Source: Planctomycetota bacterium (lineage in GTDB: Bacteria > Planctomycetota > Phycisphaerae > UBA1845 > PWPN01). From it: a DNA stretch of 64,000 bases. The stretch is taken from the NCBI GenBank assembly GCA_022711465.1, contig JAKLEZ010000012.1:62001-126000 (forward strand), written 5' to 3'. The notes under the pieces were generated by a model that did no database searches, was not told the DNA's origin, and saw only the letters and a list, made by a program, of their open reading frames with translations. Positions within the stretch are counted from its first letter, which is position 1. Every line of letters begins with the position of its first letter. Positions 29,424 through 37,756 of the stretch are shown here, one piece after another. Both the position numbers and the translations under genes were made by a program.

Positions 29424-31211
29424 ATGTCCGACACCGATCAGATGATTCTGGATCCCGTGGATCGAGCAACCGAGATCCTGCTCGACCTGGGCCGCAAGCG
29501 CAAGTATCTGACCTGGCAGGAACTCAACGAGATTCTGCCCGACGAGGCGATTGCCCCGGACCATCTCGAGACGATCATGCTCAAGCTCGAGCAGAACAAG
29601 ATCGAGATGGTGGACGAAGTCGAGGCCCAGCGGCTGGGCGGCATCGCGGCGGAGGTTTTGGCCGCCGCCGCCCGCCAGCGAGCGATGGAAGAGGAGCCCG
29701 AGATCGACGAAGGGGAGATTGACGCTTCGCTGCCGCCGCTGCCCGAACCCGAGGATCTTGGGGACACCGACGATGACGGCAAAGTCGAGGCGGTCGAGGC
29801 CGACGAGAGCGGCTCGCGGCGGATCGACGACCCGATCCGCATGTACCTGACCCAGATGGGTGAGATTCCGCTGCTCACCCGCAAGGAAGAGATCGACCTG
29901 GCCAAGAAGATCGAGCTGACCCGCATGGCCTTCCGCAAGCAGGTCCTCGAGAGCGACTATTGCATCACGCAGGCGGTTGACATTTTGCAGCAGGTTTCGG
30001 ACGGCCGGCTGCCTTTTGACCGCACGATGAAGATCTCGACGTCCGAAGCCATGGCCAAGAACACGATCACCAAGCTGTTGCCTGAGAACCTGGCCACGGT
30101 CCGCAAGCTGATGGAGCACAACACCGGCGACCATCAGCGACTGCAGGCCGTGCGCATGGCGGCGAAGGAGAAGGCGACCACGATCCAGCAGATGAATGCC
30201 CGGCGTCGCAAGATCGCGAAGCTGCTGGAGGAGCTTTCGTTGCGTACCAGCCGGATCATTCCGCTGATGCGCAAGCTCGAGTCGGTGCACCGCAAGATGC
30301 GTGACCTCGAACGGCGGGTCGAGGAGGAGAAGAAGCGGGTTGAATCCTCGGACGATGATCTCCAGGCGATGGGCGAGGAACTAGCCGGTATGGAGTCCCT
30401 GGTGCTCGAGAGTGCCGGCCAGCTGGGCGAACGGCTCAAGAGGATGAAGCAGGTTTTCTCGGAGTACGAGGACGCCAAGCGGCGTCTGTCGGGTGGCAAT
30501 CTTCGGCTGGTCGTTTCGATTGCCAAGAAGTACCGCAACCGCGGCCTGAGCTTCCTGGACATCATCCAGGAAGGGAACACCGGGCTGATGCGGGCGGTGG
30601 ACAAGTACGAGTATCGTCGCGGCTACAAGTTCAGCACTTACGCCACCTGGTGGATTCGCCAGGCGATCACGCGGGCGATCGCGGACCATGCCCGCACGAT
30701 CCGGATTCCGGTGCACATGATCGAGACGATGAGTCGGCTGCGGAACATTGCCAAGCAGCTGCTGCAGGAGCTTGGCCGAGAGCCGACCATCGAGGAGATC
30801 GCCAAGAAGGCCAAGATGCCGGTCAGCGAGGCCCGGCGGGTGATGAAGATCAGCCGGCATCCGATTTCGCTGGATCGTCCGGTGGGTGAGAGCGAGGACT
30901 CGTATTTTGGGGATTTCATCGAGGACGACAGCACCGAGTCGCCGGTTCAGTCGGCCGGTAACGAGATGCTCCGCGACCGTATCGAGGAAGTCCTCAAGAC
31001 GCTGACCTACCGCGAGCGTGAGATTCTCAAGCTGCGTTACGGGATTGGCGACGGGTACACGTACACGCTGGAGGAGGTTGGCAAGATTTTCAAGGTGACG
31101 CGTGAGCGGGTCCGGCAGGTCGAGGCCAAGGCGATCCGCAAGCTTCAGCACCCGGTGCGGTCCCGCAAGCTCGAAGGCTTCCTGGACGCCTCCAAGAGCG
31201 GTGAGCTCTAA
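29424..31211 (+). CDS. rpoD: primary RNA polymerase sigma factor (sigma-70)
   Basis: A 595-aa housekeeping sigma factor. Region 1.1 covers residues about 5-75. An acidic linker follows, then region 1.2 (DDPIRMYLTQMGEIPLLTRKEE), a long non-conserved helical insert, region 2 (NLRLVVSIAKKYRNRGL, FSTYATWWIRQAI), region 3, and region 4 with the helix-turn-helix TLEEVGKIFKVTRERVRQVE. GGAG before the ATG at 29424 sets the start; the frame is open back to 29181 inside dnaG. It is the sigma expected to read the TTGACC/TATAnT promoters noted in this window. Confidence 0.95.
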   Translation: MSDTDQMILDPVDRATEILLDLGRKRKYLTWQELNEILPDEAIAPDHLETIMLKLEQNKIEMVDEVEAQRLGGIAAEVLAAAARQRAMEEEPEIDEGEIDASLPPLPEPEDLGDTDDDGKVEAVEADESGSRRIDDPIRMYLTQMGEIPLLTRKEEIDLAKKIELTRMAFRKQVLESDYCITQAVDILQQVSDGRLPFDRTMKISTSEAMAKNTITKLLPENLATVRKLMEHNTGDHQRLQAVRMAAKEKATTIQQMNARRRKIAKLLEELSLRTSRIIPLMRKLESVHRKMRDLERRVEEEKKRVESSDDDLQAMGEELAGMESLVLESAGQLGERLKRMKQVFSEYEDAKRRLSGGNLRLVVSIAKKYRNRGLSFLDIIQEGNTGLMRAVDKYEYRRGYKFSTYATWWIRQAITRAIADHARTIRIPVHMIETMSRLRNIAKQLLQELGREPTIEEIAKKAKMPVSEARRVMKISRHPISLDRPVGESEDSYFGDFIEDDSTESPVQSAGNEMLRDRIEEVLKTLTYREREILKLRYGIGDGYTYTLEEVGKIFKVTRERVRQVEAKAIRKLQHPVRSRKLEGFLDASKSGEL

Positions 31212-31223
31212 AGATCGTCGACC

Positions 31224-32012
31224 ATGCGGCTGACCCGAGAAGTGCGATTCAGCGTCGGTTCCCCGCTGGACCGGCCGACGACCAACAGCTGGGGCGGTTG
31301 GCCGAGCGCGGTGGGTGTTGAGCCTTACCTGTCTTTGCGGGCCGGGGTGACGGGGGATCCCGATCCGATCAGCGGTTACCTATGCAACGTTGTCGTGATC
31401 GACGAGTTGATTCGCGACCGAGCGATTCCAATGGTGTGCTGCCTGTGGAACGAGCGGCCGGGCGTTACCGGCGAGCAGTTGATTCGGGCGCTGGCCGTCG
31501 ATCTGCTCAACAGTCCCCCGCCCGGGACGTGGTGGGCCGACTGGCAACTCAACGTCACGCCCTATCTCTCCTATGCCACGCAGGCGGGAGCGCCGAACAT
31601 GGTGGACATTCAGCAGAGTTTCGAGTTTTCGGCCGCACATCGACTGCACTGTCCGACCATGAGTGATGAGGAGAACCGTCGCGTCTTCGGCAAGTGCAAC
31701 AACCCCAACGGGCACGGGCACAACTACGGCCTGGAGGTCATGGTCACGGGGGAACCGGACCCGAGCACGGGTTTGCTTCTGCCCATCGAGTCGCTGGAGG
31801 GCATTGTCAAGCAGCAGGTCATTGACCGGCTGGACCACAAGCACCTGAACCGTGACTGTCCGGAGTTTGCCTCGGTGAATCCCTCGGTGGAGAACATTGC
31901 TCGAACGATCTGGGGGTTGCTCGAGGGGCGGATGGGGCCGGCCCGGCTGAAGCGGGTCCGGGTCTGGGAGACGCCGAAGACCTGTGCGGAATACGAGGGT
32001 CCTGCAGGCTGA
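31224..32012 (+). CDS. tandem-domain 6-pyruvoyl-tetrahydropterin synthase / QueD-like protein
   Basis: A 262-aa protein built of two PTPS-type halves. The C-terminal half (residues about 128-262) has the zinc and catalytic residues: FSAAHRLHC, then GKCNNPNGHGHNYGLEV. It is thus a 6-carboxy- or 6-pyruvoyl-tetrahydropterin synthase, a step towards queuosine or pterins. The N-terminal half (about 1-125) shows the same beginning (REVRFSVG) and fold pattern but lacks the His ligands and the catalytic Cys. It starts 12 bp after rpoD with a weak ribosome site and is convergent with the next sigma gene. No queC, queE or queF is nearby. Confidence 0.8.
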   Translation: MRLTREVRFSVGSPLDRPTTNSWGGWPSAVGVEPYLSLRAGVTGDPDPISGYLCNVVVIDELIRDRAIPMVCCLWNERPGVTGEQLIRALAVDLLNSPPPGTWWADWQLNVTPYLSYATQAGAPNMVDIQQSFEFSAAHRLHCPTMSDEENRRVFGKCNNPNGHGHNYGLEVMVTGEPDPSTGLLLPIESLEGIVKQQVIDRLDHKHLNRDCPEFASVNPSVENIARTIWGLLEGRMGPARLKRVRVWETPKTCAEYEGPAG

Positions 32013-32044
32013 GCGGCGTGGAAGGCTGCGTGTCGACGGCCGAT

Positions 32045-32923
32045 TCACATCTCGTTGAGAGCTTCGCGGAGTTTGACCAAGGCCTCGCGTTCAAGTTGGC
32101 GGACGCGTTCGCGGGTCAATCCGACCTTGACGCCGATCTGCTTGAGGGTCATGGGCTCCTGGTTATCGAGGCCGTAGCGGAGCTTCAGGATGGTGGCTTC
32201 GCGCTCGTCGATCTTGCTGAGGAGTTTGCTGATGACCTCGGCGTCGGCGTTGCTGAAGGCCGAGTCCTGGGGCGAGGGTGTTTTCTGATCGGCGAGCAGT
32301 TCGTTGAGGCCGAAGCTGCCGTCGGCGCTGCCCGACTGGGTAGGGGCACTGAACGCCTTGACCGCGCGGCGGATGATTCTCACCTTGCGTTCGGTGAGGT
32401 TCATGTGCCTGGCCATCTCCTGCAAGGTTGGCTGTTTGCCGTGTTTCTGCTCGAGCTCGGTGAGGGCTTTCTTCCAGTCGGCGATCATGGCGACCATGTA
32501 GGCGGGGATGTGTACCGGCTGAACGGAGTTGATCAAGGCCCGCTTGATGGCCTGCTTGATCCACCATGAGGCGTAGGTGCTGAACCGTGTCTCCATGGTG
32601 GGATCGTAGCCTTCGACACCGCGGAGGAGGCCGATGTTGCCTTCCTCGATGAGATCCGCCAGGGCCAGCCCGCGGTTGAGGTAGTTTTTAGCGATGTTGA
32701 CCACGAGGCGCAGGTTGGAGAGGATCATGCGATCGCGCGCCCGAGCGGCGGTGAGTTCGGCCTCTTCCTTCTGCTTGAGTGTGATCTCGTGCTGCTGGAA
32801 GAGGGCGGGCACTTTGAGGGCGTACTGGATCGCCCGCCCCAGCTCCTGCTCCTCCTGGGCAGTCAGGAGCGGGGCTTCGTCGATCTGCTTGAGATAGTGC
32901 TGCAATCCACTTTCGATCGCGAT
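32045..32923 (-). CDS. alternative sigma-70-family RNA polymerase sigma factor
   Basis: A 292-aa sigma factor without region 1.1. It has region 1.2 (LQHYLKQIDEAPLLTAQEEQELG), region 2 (NLRLVVNIAKNYLNRGLALADLIEEGNIGLLRGVEGYD; the WWIKQAI element), region 3 and region 4 with MTLKQIGVKVGLTRERVRQLE. It is a group 2/3 factor. The best start appears to be ATC at 32923: AGGAGG at 32937-32932 is 8 nt upstream, and the codons after it (A-I-E-S-G-L-Q) match the N-terminus I remember for planctomycete homologues (M-A-V-D-T-G-L-Q). The only canonical start in frame, TTG at 32905, lacks a ribosome site. Confidence 0.88.
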   Translation of the reverse strand: MAIESGLQHYLKQIDEAPLLTAQEEQELGRAIQYALKVPALFQQHEITLKQKEEAELTAARARDRMILSNLRLVVNIAKNYLNRGLALADLIEEGNIGLLRGVEGYDPTMETRFSTYASWWIKQAIKRALINSVQPVHIPAYMVAMIADWKKALTELEQKHGKQPTLQEMARHMNLTERKVRIIRRAVKAFSAPTQSGSADGSFGLNELLADQKTPSPQDSAFSNADAEVISKLLSKIDEREATILKLRYGLDNQEPMTLKQIGVKVGLTRERVRQLEREALVKLREALNEM

Positions 32924-32931
32924 GGCAGCGG

Positions 32932-32937
32932 CCTCCT
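32932..32937 (-). promoter_or_regulatory. ribosome binding site pointing to an ATC start
   Basis: AGGAGG on the minus strand, 8 nt before ATC (32923-32921) and 26 nt before the TTG at 32905. A TAG stop in the same frame overlaps it, so no upstream start is possible. Confidence 0.65.
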
Positions 32938-33014
32938 ATGTGTCCTGGCCCGCGTCGTAGGGCCCGGGCCCGGTCAACTAACGGCGAACAAGGGCTCCCG
33001 GCCCTCGGCGACGA

Positions 33015-34805
33015 TCAGGACTCGACATCCTTGTTCGGGTTCTCTTCCGGCGTACGGAACGGGAAGTTGGTGATCACATCGGTCGAGGCCTGGCCCGGGC
33101 CATGCAGGCCGCCCCGGCGGAGCTTGGGTTCGCCGGAGCGCGAGGTACCTTCCTCGGTCGCCCACTCGGCTCGCTTCTTGCTCAGCCCGATCTTGCGTTC
33201 CTGCGGATCGACGCGCAGGATTTTGACCTCGATTTCGGCTCCGACCTTGACCTCGTCGTGGGGATCCTCGACCTTGTGGTCGGCCAGCTCGCTCACGTGC
33301 AGCAGGCCCTCGAGGTCTGTCTCCAGCTCGACGAAGACGCCGAAATTGGTGATCTTGGTGACCTTGCCCTTGACAATCTGGCCGGGGATATAGGTTTTGG
33401 GGATGGCCTGGATCCACGGATCCTCGCTGAGCTGCTTGGTGCCGAGGGCGACGCGCATCTTCTCCTGGTCCACGCTGAGCACGACGCAGCGGACGGTATC
33501 GCCTTTCTTGAGCACCTCCGATGGGTGGCTGATCTTCTTGGTCCAGCTCATATCCGAGACGTGCAGGAGGCCGTCGATGCCTTCCTCGATCTCGATGAAG
33601 GCTCCGTAGTTGGCCAGGTTCCGCACCTTGCCCTCGATGATGGTGTTGGGCGGGTACTTCTGGGCGACGCTGGTCCAGGGATTGGACTCGATCTGCTTCA
33701 TACCCAGGCTGATTTCCTGTTTGTCCTTGTTGATCTCGAGGACCACGACCTCGACCTCATCGCTGAGGTTGACGATCTCGGACGGGTGATTGATTCTCCG
33801 CGTCCAGCTCATCTCGGAGATGTGCACCAAGCCCTCGACGCCGGGCTCGAGTTTCACGAAAGCGCCGTAATTGGTGATGTTGACCACCTCGCCCTTGTGT
33901 CGCGACATCACCGGGTAGCGGGTCTCGATGTTCTCCCAGGGGTTCGGGGTCAGCTGCTTGAGGCCCAGGGCGATCTTCTCCTTCTCGCGATCGACATTCA
34001 GGACCTTGATCTCGACTTCCTGGTCGATCCGGAGCAAGTCGGACGGATGGTTGACCCGGTCCCAGCTCATGTCGGTGATATGCAGCAGGCCGTCGATGCC
34101 GCCCAGATCGACGAAGGCGCCGAAGTCAGCCAGGTTTTTGACGATACCCTTGCGCACGTCGCCGATCTTGATGTCATTGAGCACGCGTTCCTTGGCGGTC
34201 TGGCGCTGCTCCTCGATGAACTTGCGGCGGCTGATGACGATGTTGCGGCGCTCGGTGTCGATCTTGAGGATTTTGGCGTCGATCTCGCGGCCGATGAACT
34301 CCCCGATGTCGCCTGGGCGGCGAATATCGACCTGTGAAGCGGGCAGGAACACTGGCACGCCGATATCGACGAGCAGGCCGCCCTTGATCTTGCGCATGAC
34401 CCGGCCGCGGACGTCATCGCCTTCGTGCGCGGTTTCGACCAGGCGCTGCCAGTTGAGCAGCCGGTCGGCCTTGCGTTTGCTGATGACCACCAAGCCGCTG
34501 TCGGACTCGACGCTTTCGAGCCAGACATCCACGGCATCGCCGATATCGATGGCTGACTTATCGTCCCACTCGCTGGCGGGCACCAGGCCCTCGCTCTTGA
34601 GGCCGACATCGATGATGACGTCGTCGCCGACCAAGCCGGCGATGCGGCCCTTGAGCAGGGTACCGGGCTGGAAGCTGCCCACCGTCGCGTCGATGACCGA
34701 GGCGATTGTCTCCTGGTTCGGCTCGCCGGAACCGAGGGCATCGATCATCTGCTGCTCAATGCTATTGTCCAATTCGAGACTATGGATCAGGTTATAATCG
34801 ACCAT
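33015..34805 (-). CDS. rpsA: 30S ribosomal protein S1
   Basis: A 596-aa RNA-binding protein with six consecutive S1 (OB-fold) repeats. The first two are degenerate (ribosome-binding). Repeats 3-6 are canonical, each with GxVxxIxxFGAFVxL-type and GLxHxSxMSW-type motifs, for example GIVKNLADFGAFVDL and GEVVNITNYGAFVKL. It helps mRNA bind the 30S subunit. A 50-residue polar tail follows repeat 6. It lies downstream of its own promoter region and 92 bp upstream of the alternative sigma gene on the same strand. Confidence 0.95.
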   Translation of the reverse strand: MVDYNLIHSLELDNSIEQQMIDALGSGEPNQETIASVIDATVGSFQPGTLLKGRIAGLVGDDVIIDVGLKSEGLVPASEWDDKSAIDIGDAVDVWLESVESDSGLVVISKRKADRLLNWQRLVETAHEGDDVRGRVMRKIKGGLLVDIGVPVFLPASQVDIRRPGDIGEFIGREIDAKILKIDTERRNIVISRRKFIEEQRQTAKERVLNDIKIGDVRKGIVKNLADFGAFVDLGGIDGLLHITDMSWDRVNHPSDLLRIDQEVEIKVLNVDREKEKIALGLKQLTPNPWENIETRYPVMSRHKGEVVNITNYGAFVKLEPGVEGLVHISEMSWTRRINHPSEIVNLSDEVEVVVLEINKDKQEISLGMKQIESNPWTSVAQKYPPNTIIEGKVRNLANYGAFIEIEEGIDGLLHVSDMSWTKKISHPSEVLKKGDTVRCVVLSVDQEKMRVALGTKQLSEDPWIQAIPKTYIPGQIVKGKVTKITNFGVFVELETDLEGLLHVSELADHKVEDPHDEVKVGAEIEVKILRVDPQERKIGLSKKRAEWATEEGTSRSGEPKLRRGGLHGPGQASTDVITNFPFRTPEENPNKDVES

Positions 34806-34970
34806 TCGTAGACCTTTGTGCCTTTGCTCTCACTTCGCTCGATCCCGGGAGAGGAGAGTCATCTCACAACGTTGCGACTTGATGGGGAGGGCAGCCGCGA
34901 CGGGGAAAAACAGACGCCGGCAACGCGGCGCGAACCTCTCGCGCCTGCTCCATCCGTGCCGAGCCTAGGC

Positions 34971-34999
34971 AGTATAGACGAATTGGCGGGCGGTTGCCA
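34971..34999 (-). promoter_or_regulatory. candidate promoter of rpsA
   Basis: On the minus strand TGGCAA (34999-34994), 17 nt, TATACT (34976-34971). The -10 is 5/6, the -35 3/6. The leader would be about 160 nt. The gap 34806-35152 contains no gene. Confidence 0.45.
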
Positions 35000-35013
35000 G
35001 CCCCAGGGCTGGC
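34996..35013. promoter_or_regulatory. 18-bp inverted repeat overlapping the rpsA -35
   Basis: GCCAGCCC, CA, GGGCTGGC: a perfect 8-bp dyad with a 2-nt centre. It covers four bases of the predicted -35 element, so it could be an operator. It also lies downstream of the YjbQ-family gene and might act as its terminator. Confidence 0.4.
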
Positions 35014-35152
35014 CCGGGGCGACGGGGGCTGGAATCGCCGTAAATCATTATCTATAAAGAGGATACGCTCACGCCGCCGAGCGTCTGGCCGTTGGGACAA
35101 GAAGGCTTGTCCGCCGAGTGGACCTGGACGGATCTGGTGTTCAGTGGGGGTG

Positions 35153-35560
35153 TCAGGGGCTGCCGGCCAGGCATCTGACCAGCAGTTGTCGGTGCCTCGG
35201 GCCGTCGAACTCGCAGAAGTAGATGCCCTGCCAGGTTCCCAGAACGAGGCGTCCGCCCTCGACCGGGACGGTCTGGGACATGCCGATGAGCGAGCACTTG
35301 AGGTGGGCGTCGCTGTTTCCCTCGCTGTGGCGGAAGCCGCTGTCGTCGCGGGGGATGAGTTGACCCAGCTTCCAGAGGATATCATGGACCACGTCCGGGT
35401 CGGCGTTCTCCTGGATGGTCACGCCGGCCGTCGTATGGGGCACGTAGCAGAGCGCACCGCCGTCAACCAGACCGGCTTCTCGGACTGCGGCTTGCACCTC
35501 GTCGGTCACGTCGATCATCTGACATCGCGAGCCGGTGCGCACGTTGAGTGTCTTGATCAT
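35153..35560 (-). CDS. YjbQ-family (UPF0047, secondary thiamine-phosphate synthase) protein
   Basis: A 135-aa soluble protein of the YjbQ family. The His/Asp metal-site pattern is clear: YVPHTTAGVTIQENADPDVVHDI, then FRHSEGNSDAHLKCSLIG and LGTWQGIYFCEFDGPR. The family can complement a thiamine-phosphate synthase defect in E. coli, but its physiological role is unclear. GGAAGG is 6 nt before the ATG at 35560; an ATG two codons upstream has no spacing for it. It diverges from mnmA. Confidence 0.9.
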   Translation of the reverse strand: MIKTLNVRTGSRCQMIDVTDEVQAAVREAGLVDGGALCYVPHTTAGVTIQENADPDVVHDILWKLGQLIPRDDSGFRHSEGNSDAHLKCSLIGMSQTVPVEGGRLVLGTWQGIYFCEFDGPRHRQLLVRCLAGSP

Positions 35561-35574
35561 GGCCATCCTTCCGT

Positions 35575-35604
35575 TTGTGGGTCATCGCGGCGCGATCCTA
35601 TAAT
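35575..35604 (+). promoter_or_regulatory. candidate promoter of mnmA
   Basis: TTGTGG (35575-35580), 18 nt, TATAAT (35599-35604). The -10 is perfect, the -35 3/6. The leader would be about 43 nt. Confidence 0.55.
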
Positions 35605-35653
35605 CGTCCCTGTCTGATGTCTCGTGATACCCGGGATCCGGCATTGAGGTCAA

Positions 35654-36772
35654 ATGTCGCATAGTCGTGGCAGGGTGGTCGTCGCGATGAGTGGCGGCGT
35701 GGATTCGAGTGTGGCCGCGTGCCTGCTGCACGAGCAGGGGTACGAGGTTACGGGTCTGTTCATGCGTACCGGGGTCCGGGCCCCTGCCCCTGTGGAGGGC
35801 GAGGCTGGCGGGGTGAGCGACGTCTCTGCGGCCAAGCCTGACATCGGCCGCTGGAGCTGCTGCAGTGCCGCCGGCGCGGCGGACGCCCGGGCAGTGGCCG
35901 GCAAGCTGGGCATCCCGTTCTTTGCCCTGGACTTCAAGCCGGCTTTTGACCGGATCATCGACTACTTTGTTGAGGAGTACGTTCGCGGCCGGACCCCGAA
36001 TCCGTGCGTGATGTGCAACGAGCAGCTCAAGTTCGGTCGGCTGGCTGACTACGGGCGGGCGGCGGGGGCGGATTTCGTGGCCACCGGGCACTATGCCAGG
36101 ATCGTCGCCGTCGGCGAAGGGCATCGACTGTGCCGGGGCGTGGACCTGATCAAGGATCAGTCGTACGTGTTGTTCGGGATCGACCGGGGCATGCTGGCCC
36201 GGGCGCTGTTTCCGATCGGCGGGCTGAGCAAGGACCAGGTCCGCACCGAGGCTCGGCGGTTTGGGCTCAAGGTCAGCGAGAAGCACGAATCTCAGGATAT
36301 CTGCTTCGTACCGGACCGGGACTATGCCCGGCTGGTGCGTGAGCGGCGGCCGGAGGCGTTTTGCGAAGGACCGATCGTGGACCGATCGGGTCACGAGGTG
36401 GGACGGCACGACGGGGTGGTGAATTTCACCATCGGTCAGCGGCGCGGACTGGGCGTGGCTGCCGGACATCCGATTTACGTCACGCGTATCGACGTGGCCC
36501 ACAACGCGGTGGTCGTCGGAGAGAAGGAGGATCTGGTCCGGGATGTGCTGGAGGCCGATCGTGTTCACTGGCTGACCGATCCGCCGGCCAGGGCATTTCG
36601 TGCCGAAGTTCAGATCCGCTACAGCCATCGCGCGGCGCCGGCGACTGTTGAACCGCTGCCCGGCGAGCGGTTCCGGGTCCGATTCGACGCCGGACAAATC
36701 GCGATCACCCCCGGGCAGGCTGCCGTGCTTTACGAAGGCGACACCGTTCTTGGCGGCGGGTGGATCGAGTGA
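35654..36772 (+). CDS. mnmA: tRNA-specific 2-thiouridylase MnmA
   Basis: A 372-aa enzyme that thiolates U34 at C2 in tRNA(Lys/Glu/Gln). The ATP-pyrophosphatase loop is VVVAMSGGVDSSVAA. The catalytic cysteines are in NPCVMCNEQLKFG and ESQDICFVPD. The C-terminal PUA-like domain is present (VRFDAGQIAITPGQAAVLY). An insertion near residues 40-70 with SCCSAAGAADARAVAGKLGIP is longer than in E. coli. It acts at the same wobble position as MnmG, whose gene is at 12916. It overlaps the next gene by 4 bp (GTGA). Confidence 0.95.
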   Translation: MSHSRGRVVVAMSGGVDSSVAACLLHEQGYEVTGLFMRTGVRAPAPVEGEAGGVSDVSAAKPDIGRWSCCSAAGAADARAVAGKLGIPFFALDFKPAFDRIIDYFVEEYVRGRTPNPCVMCNEQLKFGRLADYGRAAGADFVATGHYARIVAVGEGHRLCRGVDLIKDQSYVLFGIDRGMLARALFPIGGLSKDQVRTEARRFGLKVSEKHESQDICFVPDRDYARLVRERRPEAFCEGPIVDRSGHEVGRHDGVVNFTIGQRRGLGVAAGHPIYVTRIDVAHNAVVVGEKEDLVRDVLEADRVHWLTDPPARAFRAEVQIRYSHRAAPATVEPLPGERFRVRFDAGQIAITPGQAAVLYEGDTVLGGGWIE

Positions 36773-37728
36773 AAGCCAGAACACCGAAAGTGGAACATCG
36801 AGACGGAGCCCCGGCGAGTCGGGGCGATCCCGTGATTCTCGTCTTTCACCAGGGAGCGATCGGCGACTTTGTGTTGACGCTTCCGGTCATCCAAGCTGTG
36901 AGAGAGGCAGCCGGGGCTGCACGTGTCGAGGTGGTTGCCACGGCAGGCTCGGCCCGGGTTGCGGCCGGGCGAAGCGTCGTCGATACCTGGACTTCGCCCG
37001 ACCAGGTGGGCCTGCACACGCTCTATGGAGAGGGCAGCGATCTGGACGAGCGCCTCGCTCGGCGATTGGAGCGGGCGGTACTGGTATTGAGCTTCCTCGG
37101 TGGACCGGCGGAGGCGTCTGACCGCCGCCTTTGTGCGGCGACGCCCGGATGCGTCGTGTCGGTCGATCCTCGTCCGAACCAGGAGACCCTGGCGGCCGGG
37201 CGGCACATCACCGCGCAGTGGGAAGCGGCCGTTCAAGCCCAGGCTCTGGCGATCAGCAGCACGAAGCCAGCGTTCATCCGGATAGAGAGGACGCCAGCAG
37301 CGTCATCATCAGACAGTCCAGTCATTGGGGACACCGGCGAGACTTCGGCGGTGCGGGTCGTCATTCATCCCGGCAGCGGTGGTCGAGGCAAGTGTTGGCC
37401 GGTCGAACGATTCATGGCCATGGCGGACGAGATGGAGGGAGCGGCGATCGCCTGGATGCTCGGGCCGGCGGAGTGCGAGGCAGGTGACGATCGCTTTGCG
37501 GGTCTTCACGATCGAATCCAGCGGCGTGGCGAGGGGTTGATCGTCGAGGCGGATCTTCTCGCGGCTGCCCGGAAGATCGCCGAGGCCGACCTGTTTGCAG
37601 GCAACGACAGTGGCATGACGCATCTGGCGGCGGCCCTCGGCGTGCACACGCTGGCCGTTTTCACGACCACTGATCCGCGCGTGTGGCGGCCGCTGGGGGA
37701 TCACGTGACCGTGCTGACGCCAAGGTGA
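36769..37728 (+). CDS. glycosyltransferase family 9 (heptosyltransferase-like)
   Basis: A 319-aa protein of the GT9 type, which transfers heptose or similar sugars in outer-membrane lipopolysaccharide assembly. The N-terminal domain begins with VILVFHQGAIGDFVLTLPVI, the typical GDxxLTxP element. The C-terminal domain has VIHPGSGGRGKCWPVERF and the nucleotide-sugar site LFAGNDSGMTHLAAALG with TTDPRVWRP. The GTG at 36769 overlaps the mnmA stop; a GTG at 36760 is an alternative. Its presence fits a Gram-negative envelope. The acceptor is unknown. Confidence 0.85.
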   Translation: MKARTPKVEHRDGAPASRGDPVILVFHQGAIGDFVLTLPVIQAVREAAGAARVEVVATAGSARVAAGRSVVDTWTSPDQVGLHTLYGEGSDLDERLARRLERAVLVLSFLGGPAEASDRRLCAATPGCVVSVDPRPNQETLAAGRHITAQWEAAVQAQALAISSTKPAFIRIERTPAASSSDSPVIGDTGETSAVRVVIHPGSGGRGKCWPVERFMAMADEMEGAAIAWMLGPAECEAGDDRFAGLHDRIQRRGEGLIVEADLLAAARKIAEADLFAGNDSGMTHLAAALGVHTLAVFTTTDPRVWRPLGDHVTVLTPR

Positions 37729-37756
37729 GGTCTCGAGGCCGACCGCTGCGACCTGT

